A stretch of 64,000 nt of DNA from Novosphingobium meiothermophilum (GCF_003171715.1 NZ_QGHL01000012.1:90633-154632); one strand, 5' to 3'. Shown: positions 35,666-42,807, counted from the stretch's first letter. Numbers and translations: made by a program. Notes: a model not told the origin generated them from the letters alone.

Positions 35666-35746
35666 CCTGAAGCTGGCCCTGACGGGCTCTCGCTGGCGCA
35701 GCCATGAACGGGTGCGTCGGCCTCACGCCAGTCAGGAGGAAATCCC
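35666..35746 (+). promoter_or_regulatory. Structured 5' leader of the DUF2493 gene
   Basis: CCTGA-AG-CTGG (35666-35676) can pair with CCAG-TCAGG (35728-35736), nine pairs with a two-base bulge. TCAGG belongs to the ribosome binding site GTCAGGAGG. An alternative partner CTGGCG further in can pair with CGCCAG. Same principle as the other leaders, different sequence. Confidence 0.5.
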
Positions 35747-36700
35747 ATGCACACGTCATTTGCCGACCAACTCGCCGGGCTCGATCTCGCCGGCTTCTCC
35801 ATCGGTCCTGCTCCCATATCGACAAGCGATTTCCCGGTCCGGGAGGCGGTTGTCCAAACCCTCGAAGCGGTCTGGTCCGATCTTTTTGCCATGGTGTCCG
35901 GGACCGCTCTTGAAGCCGATGCCGAGGATCTTGGCTGGGCCTTCGTCAACATCTTTCATCGCTCGGCGGAACGCAAATCGACGGCCCTTGACCGGGCGAC
36001 CGACGAGGTCCGCGCGCTGATTGCTACGGCCGATGGATCCGAGGTTCACACCCATGACCTTGAGACCCAGGTCGAGCGGGCGCAGTGCGCCGAAAGTGCG
36101 ATGCTGGCGCTTGAAGAGATGCGCGAGGTCGCAGCAGCCCTTTACCTCAACGAGTTCGGTTCCTCCTGGAAGCCGGTCTCCAGTTCTCGCTTCAATCACA
36201 GCGTCATGCTGACTTCTGCGCTCGTCGAAGGGCGCGACTTCCTGCGCGCCCGTGCCGAGGCCAAGCGCCGTGCGGCGGTGCCCGAAGGAACCCCTGTCGT
36301 CTTCGCTGGCGGGCGCACCCGTCATGCGACCCAGGACGATGCACTGACCTTCGGCAACAACGTCTGGGCAACGCTCGACAAGGTCCGCGACCGCGTGCCC
36401 GACATGGTGCTCATCCATGGCGGTGACACCAAGGGCGTCGACCGCCTGGCATCGAGCTGGGCCGAACGGCGCGGCATCCCGCAGGTCACGTTCTCGCTCG
36501 AAATGCGGCTGGGCGCCCGTGCCGGCTTCAAGCGCAACGAGCGGATGCTCTCCCTCGATCCGCGCTACGTCATCGCCTTTCCGGGCAATGGCGTGCTCGA
36601 ACGTCTGGTCATCGAAGCCAAGGCCCGGCGGATCACCGTGGTCGATCGGCGCGGGCCCCTCGGTACCAATCCGAAGAACTCTTCGGTCAGGACCGACTAA
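35747..36700 (+). CDS. DUF2493 domain protein (SLOG/YspA-like)
   Basis: A 317-aa protein. The N-terminal about 170 residues are helical and unassigned. The C-terminal part is DUF2493, a SLOG-superfamily Rossmann-like fold: PVVFAGGRTRHATQDDAL, DMVLIHGGDTKGVDRLASSWAERRGIPQVTF, RNERMLSLDPRYVIAFPGNGV. SLOG domains are thought to sense or process nucleotide-derived signals; DUF2493 proteins are frequent on conjugative elements but uncharacterised. GTCAGGAGGAA precedes the start. Confidence 0.88.
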   Translation: MHTSFADQLAGLDLAGFSIGPAPISTSDFPVREAVVQTLEAVWSDLFAMVSGTALEADAEDLGWAFVNIFHRSAERKSTALDRATDEVRALIATADGSEVHTHDLETQVERAQCAESAMLALEEMREVAAALYLNEFGSSWKPVSSSRFNHSVMLTSALVEGRDFLRARAEAKRRAAVPEGTPVVFAGGRTRHATQDDALTFGNNVWATLDKVRDRVPDMVLIHGGDTKGVDRLASSWAERRGIPQVTFSLEMRLGARAGFKRNERMLSLDPRYVIAFPGNGVLERLVIEAKARRITVVDRRGPLGTNPKNSSVRTD

Positions 36701-36717
36701 GGCCCTGTCGGTCTTGG

Positions 36718-36742
36718 CGCCAGCGCCGGATCGGCGCTGGCG
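36718..36742 (+). repeat. Perfect 10-bp hairpin behind the DUF2493 gene
   Basis: CGCCAGCGCC (36718-36727) and GGCGCTGGCG (36733-36742) with loop GGATC, starting 18 bases after the stop codon. There is no run of T, so it is not a standard terminator; it may stabilise the 3' end or attenuate read-through. Confidence 0.5.
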
Positions 36743-36750
36743 TCGCCCAT

Positions 36751-36821
36751 CAGAGGAAAGGCGCGCGCCTGTCAGTTTGAGCCAGCGGAGGTCGTTGGCT
36801 CCTTTCTACAGGAGGCAGTTC
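36751..36821 (+). promoter_or_regulatory. Structured 5' leader of the DUF6878 gene
   Basis: Starts CATCAGAGGAAAGG, like the parB-like leader, then a GGCGC/GCGCC mini-palindrome, then a long hairpin: CCTGT (36768-36772) with ACAGG (36808-36812) and GAGCCA (36779-36784) with TGGCTC (36796-36801). ACAGGAGG is the ribosome binding site. Compared with the parB-like leader, the outer pair set changed from CCTGA/TCAGG to CCTGT/ACAGG, a compensatory change. Confidence 0.65.
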
Positions 36822-37283
36822 ATGATCGATATCGAGGCTGTGATGGCCGATTTTGCCGTTCGCCAGGCCGAGCGGCAGACCCAGGTGGTCGAAGAGATTC
36901 AGCAGCTCAAGGTCGCCATTCTTCCGCGCTTGCAGGAAGCCGGCATCGCCCGTGTCGAGATCCGCTTTGACGGCTGCGGCGACAGCGGTGCCGTTGAAGA
37001 ATGTGTATGCCTCGATGCAGCCGGCGCGGGGATCCCGTGCCCGGAAGTCTCCCTCATGGAAGGCGAAGCAGACAGCGTTGATCGTACTGGTTCCGCAGAG
37101 CCGCAATCACTCGGGCAGGCACTCGAACAGCTGACCTACCTGGCGCTCGAACGTCACCATCCTGGCTGGGAGATCAACGACGGTGCCTGCGGCGAACTGG
37201 TGATTGATGTGACTGAGGCGACTTTCGTGCTCGACTGCAGTCTGCGCTTCATCGCCACCGATGATCATTCGACCGAGCTCTAG
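36822..37283 (+). CDS. DUF6878 family protein
   Basis: A 153-aa protein beginning MIDIEAVMADFAVRQAERQTQVVEEIQQLKVAILPRLQEAGIARVEIRFDGCGDSGAVEE, with a C-terminal ERHHPGWEINDGACGELVIDVTEATFVLDC. These two blocks fit the DUF6878 family, known from plasmids and ICEs of alphaproteobacteria and without an assigned role. The start has ACAGGAGG ahead. It is 10 bases upstream of the DUF6915 gene and in one transcript with it. Confidence 0.85.
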   Translation: MIDIEAVMADFAVRQAERQTQVVEEIQQLKVAILPRLQEAGIARVEIRFDGCGDSGAVEECVCLDAAGAGIPCPEVSLMEGEADSVDRTGSAEPQSLGQALEQLTYLALERHHPGWEINDGACGELVIDVTEATFVLDCSLRFIATDDHSTEL

Positions 37284-37293
37284 GAGACCCGGC

Positions 37294-37719
37294 ATGGCCC
37301 ACTGCTACTACCACGCTCTCTCGTCGGTCCGGAAATGGGGCGGCACGGTCGATGATTATCTCCCGCTGCACCAGTGGTTCGACCAGTCCAAGGCAATCCT
37401 GGCAGACCCACGACACCGCGCGCTGCGGCACCATGCCGAGGGGATATTCATGCTCGAAACCCTGTTCGGCGAGACCCTCGTCAATGCCGATGGCCGGGTC
37501 GTTCCGGTGCGTCTGGTCGGCGAACAGCACGTGCGCGAAGACTTGGGCTCGATCCCCTCATTTGCCGATTGGGCGCGCTTGATCACGCCGCAGGCCTGGA
37601 TGCTTCGCGGCAACCCTTTGGACGGCGCTGAAGGGGTGACGATCGACATGCCTGGCCGCGGTGAAGCAGTTGCGCCCAGGAGCGTACCACCTGCTGAAGC
37701 GGTCGGTACCGTGATCTAA
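37294..37719 (+). CDS. DUF6915 family protein
   Basis: A 141-aa protein: MAHCYYHALSSVRKWGG, DYLPLHQWFDQSKAILADPRHRALRHHAEGIFMLETLFG, then VPVRLVGEQHVREDLGSIPSFADWARLI. The three blocks match the DUF6915 family (unknown function; carried on conjugative elements). His residues in RHHAEGIF and a conserved HVREDLG stretch could bind metal or act in catalysis, but nothing is shown. TAGGAGACC precedes the start. Confidence 0.83.
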   Translation: MAHCYYHALSSVRKWGGTVDDYLPLHQWFDQSKAILADPRHRALRHHAEGIFMLETLFGETLVNADGRVVPVRLVGEQHVREDLGSIPSFADWARLITPQAWMLRGNPLDGAEGVTIDMPGRGEAVAPRSVPPAEAVGTVI

Positions 37720-37963
37720 GAGGGGGTTCTCCGGTGAAGGGGCGGGGTGGATGATCCTGCCAAGACCGGAGGGAAGCGAGTCAGGGCAAACCTGTTCAAG
37801 GCATCCAGCTCCACCCGGCTTCGATGCAAACCTGTCCCTGAATCACCCCCCGTCGAGACGCGCAACCCGGATCAGGTCCGGCCGAGTTGCCGGGCTGTGC
37901 CCGGCTGCCCGCTCCACCCGACCCAGTTCCGGGTTCCCCTTCGGTGCGCTTCGCCATGGGGCG
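37720..37963. other. Non-coding region upstream of ssb
   Basis: No gene is seen. It starts GAGGGGGTTCTCCGG, somewhat like the shared leader start, and contains the inverted repeat CCGGGC-TGT-GCCCGG (37890-37904); the same arms recur at 38949-38962. Confidence 0.35.
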
Positions 37964-38020
37964 CTTCTGCTCGGGTTTGCAGCCGGGATGGACCCGGATT
38001 GCTCGATCAGGAGAAAGCCC
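37964..38020 (+). promoter_or_regulatory. Structured 5' leader of ssb
   Basis: CTTCTG (37964-37969) can pair with CAGGAG (38008-38013; one G-U), which is the ribosome binding site itself, and CGGGT (37972-37976) with ACCCG (37992-37996). Weaker than the parB-like leader but of the same form. Confidence 0.4.
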
Positions 38021-38410
38021 ATGACCAATCTCGTTATCCTCGTTGGCCGCATCGCTCGCGACCCCGAGACCCGCACCACCCAGGGTGGAACCAGCATCAC
38101 CTCGGTCTCGGTCGTGACCGACCGTCCCGCCCGCAAGGAAGGCAAGACCTACAAGGACGAGAACGGCTACACCGCCAAGGACAGCGAATTCCACCGGATC
38201 ACCTGCTTCAACGGCCTGGGTCAGAACGTCGCCAAGTATTGCACCAAGGGTCAACTCGTGACGGTCGAAGGGCGCATCCACTACACCCAGTGGGAAGATC
38301 AGAGCGGCACCAAGCGCTACGGCTGCGAGATTATCGCCGACAAGGTCGACTTCCTCACCAAGGGCCGGTCCGGCAGCAACGAAGGTGCTCCCGATATCGA
38401 CGAGGACTGA
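38021..38410 (+). CDS. ssb: Single-stranded DNA-binding protein
   Basis: A 129-aa OB-fold SSB: MTNLVILVGRIARDPETRTTQGGTSITSVSVVTDRP, EFHRITCFNGLGQNVAKYCTKGQLVTVEGRIHYTQWEDQSGTKRYGCEIIADKVDFL. It is shorter than chromosomal SSB and ends in acidic GAPDIDED without the DDIPF-type tip that recruits partner proteins, as is usual for mobile-element SSBs. It would protect the transferred strand. ATG 38021 has ATCAGGAG ahead; a strong terminator follows. Confidence 0.95.
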   Translation: MTNLVILVGRIARDPETRTTQGGTSITSVSVVTDRPARKEGKTYKDENGYTAKDSEFHRITCFNGLGQNVAKYCTKGQLVTVEGRIHYTQWEDQSGTKRYGCEIIADKVDFLTKGRSGSNEGAPDIDED

Positions 38411-38428
38411 ATGTCCTTGCCTCACGAC

Positions 38429-38467
38429 AAGGCCCCGGTGGCAGACGCCATCGGGGCCTTTTCTTTT
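38429..38467 (+). terminator. Rho-independent terminator behind ssb
   Basis: A 14-bp stem (AAGGCCCCGGTGGC with GCCATCGGGGCCTT, one G-U pair), loop AGAC, then TTCTTTT. Its first arm begins 19 bases after the ssb stop. Confidence 0.92.
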
Positions 38468-38525
38468 GTACGCCGGCGATGCGGCGGCGCGGGGCATCGA
38501 ACCCCTTGCCGCCGCCGGATGGGCT

Positions 38526-38756
38526 TTACGCGGGAGCAATCCGCTTCAGCGTTTCCTCGATCCCGAGCGCCATCGATGCGCGAACGATCTGGCGTAACTG
38601 TGCCGGTTCGATCGTCTCTGCACCGCACTCGATCAGCAGCTTTCCGAGTTCGGTCGCTGCTTCTTCGCGAAGACGCGCCTCCTCGTTCTCGAGTTGGGCA
38701 CGCTGTTCACGCAGCTTCTTCAGCGCATCGCGGGCAGTGGGTTTGGACCTGGCCAT
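38526..38756 (-). CDS. Small coiled-coil protein (DUF6437-like)
   Basis: A 76-aa, highly charged protein: MARSKPTARDALKKLREQRAQLENEEARLREEAATELGKLLIECGAETIEPAQLRQIVRASMALGIEETLKRI. The middle is a clear coiled coil. The pattern resembles the small DUF6437/TraC-like accessory proteins encoded near relaxosome genes. The ATG at 38756 has GAAGGAAG just upstream. It is the only minus-strand gene among backbone plus-strand genes here besides the one at 39419. Confidence 0.72.
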   Translation of the reverse strand: MARSKPTARDALKKLREQRAQLENEEARLREEAATELGKLLIECGAETIEPAQLRQIVRASMALGIEETLKRIAPA

Positions 38757-39042
38757 AGTGCTTCCTTCTTGCTGGCCGTTGGTCCCCTCCGCTGCCGATC
38801 TTGGCACTGCGGGCGCATGTAGGAAAATGGTTTGTGGGGCAGGCGTTGCGCTTCTGCGCAGGCGTTGGAGAGGTCTCTCTCGCAGAAAGACCAAGTGTGA
38901 TGCGGGCTTTGGGGCTGCGTCAAGGACGACGGGGCCCCACCATTTTTACCGGGCAAGCCCGGCAAAAATCGTTGCCCCCATCGCCGCTTCGCGGCCGCTA
39001 TCGCGGTCCCTGACCCAGCCCGTCACCCACATCCTTCGCAGC
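38757..39042. other. Non-coding region with a strong palindrome
   Basis: No gene is seen. At 38942-38969 a near-perfect palindrome ATTTTT-A-CCGGGC-AA-GCCCGG-C-AAAAAT is present. It could end transcription in both directions, or be a structural element for transfer. Confidence 0.45.
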
Positions 39043-39070
39043 TCCTGATGCGACGCATCGAACATCAGGA
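39043..39070 (+). promoter_or_regulatory. Hairpin covering the ribosome binding site of the 39,080 gene
   Basis: TCCTGATG (39043-39050) and CATCAGGA (39063-39070) are perfect 8-bp complements; the right arm is part of CATCAGGAGG, the ribosome binding site. A competing inner hairpin GATGCG-A-CGCATC (39047-39059) shares bases with the left arm, so two folds, closed and open, are possible. Confidence 0.6.
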
Positions 39071-39079
39071 GGAAAGATC

Positions 39080-39316
39080 ATGTACGCTTCACTGAACATT
39101 GCCGCTGCTAGTCCCGCCGCCGATCAGGCAGCCTTCGTTGCTGCCCTGGATCAGGCTCATGCCCGGTCCCTTCACAGCTACTTCACGCAGTACGTCCTGA
39201 CCGATGACGAGGCAGGCTATATCGCGGTCGATGAAGGCGACTACGGCGCCTTGCCCAAGGCCATGCTGGACCGTGTCATCGATACTGTGCCGGGCCGTCT
39301 CAGCGATGAATTCTGA
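39080..39316 (+). CDS. Small hypothetical protein
   Basis: A 78-aa acidic protein (MYASLNIAAASPAADQAAFVAALDQAHARSLHSYFTQYVLTDDEAGYIAVDEGDYGALPKAMLDRVIDTV). No family is recognised. It has an excellent ribosome binding site (AGGAGGAAAGATC), which is inside a hairpin, and a good terminator behind it, so it is a real single-gene unit. Confidence 0.72.
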   Translation: MYASLNIAAASPAADQAAFVAALDQAHARSLHSYFTQYVLTDDEAGYIAVDEGDYGALPKAMLDRVIDTVPGRLSDEF

Positions 39317-39328
39317 CTCGCCGGTTTG

Positions 39329-39363
39329 GGAGGAAGTCCGTCAGGGCTTCCTCCTTTCTTTTT
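39329..39363 (+). terminator. Rho-independent terminator behind the 39,080 gene
   Basis: GGAGGAAG (39329-39336) pairs perfectly with CTTCCTCC (39347-39354), ten-base loop, then TTTCTTTTT. Confidence 0.85.
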
Positions 39364-39418
39364 GCTCGCAGACCGTTTCGGCATCCCTAGGCCGGTACGG
39401 AGAGGCGGGTTACCAGCG

Positions 39419-39613
39419 TCAGTCGGGGGTATCGGGACGGTCGAGATCGGCGAGCCGTTCCGGCATACCCAGAACCTTCATCGCTGCGGCCTCAATGGCT
39501 TCTGCCTGTGTCGGGAAAGCCTCGGAAGAACTGATCGACACCCCGTTCGGGTAAGTGACTGTCGCCTGGAAACCATTGCCCTTCGGTGTCGCACTCAATG
39601 TGACCTGGCCCAT
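39419..39613 (-). CDS. Small hypothetical protein
   Basis: A 64-aa protein: MGQVTLSATPKGNGFQATVTYPNGVSISSSEAFPTQAEAIEAAAMKVLGMPERLADLDR. It reads like a small beta-beta-alpha fold, similar to double-stranded-RNA-binding-like or HicB-like small domains, but no family can be named. ATG 39613 has GGAAG nine bases upstream; an in-frame start at 39652 would add an unlikely stretch. Confidence 0.6.
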   Translation of the reverse strand: MGQVTLSATPKGNGFQATVTYPNGVSISSSEAFPTQAEAIEAAAMKVLGMPERLADLDRPDTPD

Positions 39614-39965
39614 GCGGCGCTTCCTTTCTGCCCGGAATACTGGCTGCATCATAGGCGTCGATCCCGTCTGTGCCTATCGCGATCCGCAGATCGGCTACTT
39701 GCCGAGGACCCTGGGAATGGGGATCGCAAAACGCATCATCCGTTACAGGATCAATAGCTGGTTCCTCTCCTCGCAGTTGGGGACAGTTGGGCACACCGTA
39801 CGCGACAAATCGCTGGATCAACTGGCAAAAAAACGCGAAATTCCAGATGCATGGATCGAAATCTGCGAAATGGCAGCTTCTCCGTCAAAAATGACGTGGG
39901 CGAGGGGAGTTACGTGGATTTGACCAAAGCGAGGCCGAGAATGGCGGAATTCCGCAGTCCTATAT
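39614..39965. other. Non-coding region, candidate oriT area
   Basis: About 350 bases without a supported gene, between the leading-side genes and the mobilisation operon. It is more AT-rich than its surroundings and holds the perfect palindrome GCGGAATTCCGC (39944-39955). In MobF systems oriT lies near the RHH/TraD/relaxase genes, which makes this the best candidate; a nic site cannot be pointed out. Confidence 0.35.
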
Positions 39966-39998
39966 GTTCTTGACATGTTCTTGAATCTGACTTAGCTT
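39966..39998 (+). promoter_or_regulatory. LexA box overlapping the promoter of the mobilisation operon
   Basis: GTTC-TTGACAT-GTTC (39966-39980) matches the alphaproteobacterial LexA consensus exactly, and the consensus -35 hexamer TTGACA (39970-39975) lies inside it. A possible -10 (TAGCTT) is at 39993-39998. A bound LexA would block polymerase directly. The site is also a direct repeat, ATGTTCTTGA twice with one base between. Confidence 0.72.
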
Positions 39999-40027
39999 CA
40001 ACCTCGCCTTTCGCAGTGTGAACCGGG

Positions 40028-40044
40028 CTCCTGACCACAAGGAG
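40028..40044 (+). promoter_or_regulatory. Short hairpin covering the ribosome binding site of the mobilisation operon
   Basis: CTCCT (40028-40032) pairs with AGGAG (40040-40044), the ribosome binding site of the gene starting at 40052; loop of seven bases. Confidence 0.45.
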
Positions 40045-40051
40045 TCCGTGC

Positions 40052-40384
40052 ATGACACGGCCAATCTGTCTCCAGGTTTACATCTCCAGCGAGCTCAGTT
40101 CGCTGATCCGCAAGGCTGCCAAGGCCAAGGGGATCAGCATGAGCGAGTGGGTTCGCGCCTTGCTCGCCAATGCCTGCACCGAGGACGAGCTTTCCTCGCG
40201 GCTCGACGCTTCCATTGAGCGAATTTCCCGCCGCTCGGTGTTCCTCATGGTCGGGGTTGATGCGCTGCTGGCAGGCCACCCCGATCACGCTTTGCGCGGT
40301 CGGGCTCACCAGGCTTACGTGCGCAAATGCAAGGAGCTCGGTCTTTCCACAGCCGCTGGCGAGGGAGGCTCCGATGAAGCGTAA
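40052..40384 (+). CDS. RHH-type mobilisation accessory protein
   Basis: A 110-aa protein with a ribbon-helix-helix-like N-terminus (ICLQVYISSELSSLIRKAAKAKGISMSEWVRALLANAC) and a helical C-terminal part. Relaxosome accessory proteins of this type (TrwA/MobC-like) bind oriT and help the relaxase. It is first in an operon with the coupling protein gene and overlaps it by 11 bases. A LexA-box promoter lies upstream. Confidence 0.8.
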   Translation: MTRPICLQVYISSELSSLIRKAAKAKGISMSEWVRALLANACTEDELSSRLDASIERISRRSVFLMVGVDALLAGHPDHALRGRAHQAYVRKCKELGLSTAAGEGGSDEA

Positions 40385-42770
40385 TCTCGTCAACTTCACG
40401 CGTGGCAGCCAGCTGCTCGGACACTTCAGCTTCATGTTCGCGGCGGGTCTCAAGGGCCCATTGATTGTCGCCGCGCTCGTGATCTCATGGACCTCCTGGT
40501 GGACCATTTCGGCAGGGCTCACCGATCACGAAGTCTATCTCGTCTGGATGCGGATCTACGCTGCCATCTACGGCTTCATGGAGTTCGATCCCGCCAAACA
40601 GGTCACCGTGGAAACCGCCTTTGGCGCGACCATCCAGTTTCCGATTGCCCAGCTCGACCACTACCCCCCGGTGGCCCATGCGTGGGAGAAGCTGATGGCG
40701 CTTCTGACCAGTGCATTGTGGCGTTCCGGGTTCCTGCTGGTCCCTGCGTTTGCCATCTTCTACTGGTTCGCCGAGCGGTTCGGCGGCCGCTCCAAAGAAC
40801 GCAAACATGAGCGCGGCGCGATGCTCGTCACGCTCCCCGAGCTTGTCGATGAACTGACCGCGCACAACCGGCGCGAGCGCACCCGTGAGCTCGATTCCGC
40901 GTTGGGCTGGAAATGGCGCCTCAGTCTGCCGCGAGAGATCGCCCGGGTCTTTCCCTATCGACCATCGCATATCGCCACGGTCTCCTATCCGTGGCGGCTC
41001 GAACAGAGCCATGCGATGCTCATTGGCACCACCGGTATGGGCAAGACCGTGGCTATCTCCGACATGATTGCGGAAGCCAGAGCCAAGGGGCAGCGCTGCG
41101 TGGTCTTCGACCTGACCGGCGCCTTTATCGAGCACTTCCATGCGGCCCATTCCGACATCATCCTGAACCCGCTCGATGCGCGTTGCCCCCAGTGGAGCCT
41201 GTTTGACGAATGCCGTTCCGAAGGTGAGTTCTGGGCCGCCGCGGACGCCCTCGTCCCCCATGACGGGGGCGGAGAAGCCCAGTTCTGGGTGATCGCTGCA
41301 CGAGCCCTGTTCGTCGAATTCTGCCTCAAACTTGTGGCCGAGGGCAGGGCGACCAACGACGCCCTGGCCCGTGAGCTCATGACTGCGGACCTGTCGCGCG
41401 TGCATGCCATGATGCGCGGTACTATCGCCGATCCGCTGACCGCGCCGGAAGCCGCCCGCATGGCGGAATCGATCCGGGCCGTTTTCAACGTCAACGCCAA
41501 GGCGCTCAAGCTGCTGCCGGCTGCCGGTCCTCGTTTCTCGGTCCGCCAGTGGATCGAGGATGGGGCCGATAGCGCCCGAAGCGAAGGCTCGATCCTGTTC
41601 ATTTCGGCCCGCTATGTCGACATGAGCGTCTGCGCGCAGTTGCTTACGCTCTGGCTCGACACGGCCATGAACACGCTGATGACGATGCCCCGCACCCGCG
41701 ATCTCAAGTGCTGGTTCTTCGTCGATGAGCTCGGCGCATTGCACCGCCTGCCAGCCCTCGAGAAAGGCTTGCAGACGGCGCGCAATTTCGGCGGCGCGAT
41801 TGTCCTCGGGCTTCACGCTTATGCCAAGCTCAAGGAGGTCTACGGCGAGAATATGGCGATGACACTGGCATCGCTTGCCCGAACCAAACTGATCCTTGGA
41901 ACCGCCGACCGCGAGACCGCCACTTGGTGCTCCGACTTCATCGGCCATCGCCAGGTCAGGGACATGGAAGAGGGCTACACTTATGGCTACAACAATGCCC
42001 GCGATGCGGTCAGTCTCACCCCGCGCAAGCACATCGAGCCGCTCCTGCTGCCTGACCAGCTGATGAACCTGCCGCGCCTGTCAGGGTACATCAAGTTCCC
42101 CGACGGCTTTCCCGCCGCACCGATCAAGCTGAAGCCCGTCGACCGACCCAAGCGGGCGGAGACCTTCATTGCCAGGGTCAAGGAAAGCCCCAAGGCAAGG
42201 GTCACGGTGCCCCATCCGGCGGCGGAGCAGGCCGAGCAGAATGCAGCGCCAACAGGCGGCGAGCATCCCTCGTCCAACGATGACGGAGCGGGCAAGCCGG
42301 TCGTCCCAAAGCAGGGCGAACTGGCGCTGGATCAGGGACCGAAAGCCGCGCCGAGACAGGAGCCAGACGCGCCAGCCAAGGATCTTGGACGAGCAGTGGA
42401 ACACCCACCCGGCAAGACGTCGCAGGAGCGGGAACCGGCGGCTCGCTCAGGGCAAGACAAGGCGGGCAAGGCCAGGAAGGAGCGGTCGAATACCAGAACC
42501 GATGCGCGTGCGCGTAAAGCTGGACCTTCCGCCCGCCCACTTCTCCCGACAGGCGAAGCCGCAGCTGCGCCGGATCAGTCGGCTTCGCCGAAGGGCACGC
42601 CCCAGGCAAGCACGCCCGGAACGGAAGGGCTGCAACAGGGCAAGCCGGATAACCCGAAGAGCCAAAGCTCCAGCGATGCCGCCGCGCGCAAGCTGATGAT
42701 CGAGGATGGTCTGCGGCAGCACGAGCCCCCGCCGATCACTGGTCCCGATCTTGGCGACATGGAGATGTGA
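40374..42770 (+). CDS. traD: TraD/TrwB-type conjugative coupling protein
   Basis: A 798-aa type IV coupling protein. Two N-terminal membrane segments (about residues 25-50 and 110-130: IVAALVISWTSWWTISAGL and WRSGFLLVPAFAIFYWFA) anchor it. The cytosolic ATPase has Walker A GTTGMGKT (Lys224) and Walker B WFFVDELGALHRLPALEKGLQTARNFGG. The last about 170 residues are Lys/Pro/Gln-rich and disordered. It links the relaxosome to the transfer channel and pumps DNA. ATG 40374 is chosen because GAGGGAGGCTCC precedes it and MKRNLVNFTRGSQ begins the family pattern. The relaxase gene follows 37 bases later. Confidence 0.93.
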   Translation: MKRNLVNFTRGSQLLGHFSFMFAAGLKGPLIVAALVISWTSWWTISAGLTDHEVYLVWMRIYAAIYGFMEFDPAKQVTVETAFGATIQFPIAQLDHYPPVAHAWEKLMALLTSALWRSGFLLVPAFAIFYWFAERFGGRSKERKHERGAMLVTLPELVDELTAHNRRERTRELDSALGWKWRLSLPREIARVFPYRPSHIATVSYPWRLEQSHAMLIGTTGMGKTVAISDMIAEARAKGQRCVVFDLTGAFIEHFHAAHSDIILNPLDARCPQWSLFDECRSEGEFWAAADALVPHDGGGEAQFWVIAARALFVEFCLKLVAEGRATNDALARELMTADLSRVHAMMRGTIADPLTAPEAARMAESIRAVFNVNAKALKLLPAAGPRFSVRQWIEDGADSARSEGSILFISARYVDMSVCAQLLTLWLDTAMNTLMTMPRTRDLKCWFFVDELGALHRLPALEKGLQTARNFGGAIVLGLHAYAKLKEVYGENMAMTLASLARTKLILGTADRETATWCSDFIGHRQVRDMEEGYTYGYNNARDAVSLTPRKHIEPLLLPDQLMNLPRLSGYIKFPDGFPAAPIKLKPVDRPKRAETFIARVKESPKARVTVPHPAAEQAEQNAAPTGGEHPSSNDDGAGKPVVPKQGELALDQGPKAAPRQEPDAPAKDLGRAVEHPPGKTSQEREPAARSGQDKAGKARKERSNTRTDARARKAGPSARPLLPTGEAAAAPDQSASPKGTPQASTPGTEGLQQGKPDNPKSQSSSDAAARKLMIEDGLRQHEPPPITGPDLGDMEM

Positions 42771-42807
42771 GCATGGCGCTGACTGCCTCGGGATGGCGGA
42801 GCGATCG

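Noticed and set aside
39555..39923. A 122-codon plus-strand frame in the candidate oriT region
   Set aside because: Overlaps the better supported minus-strand gene at 39419-39613; no binding site and no family pattern.
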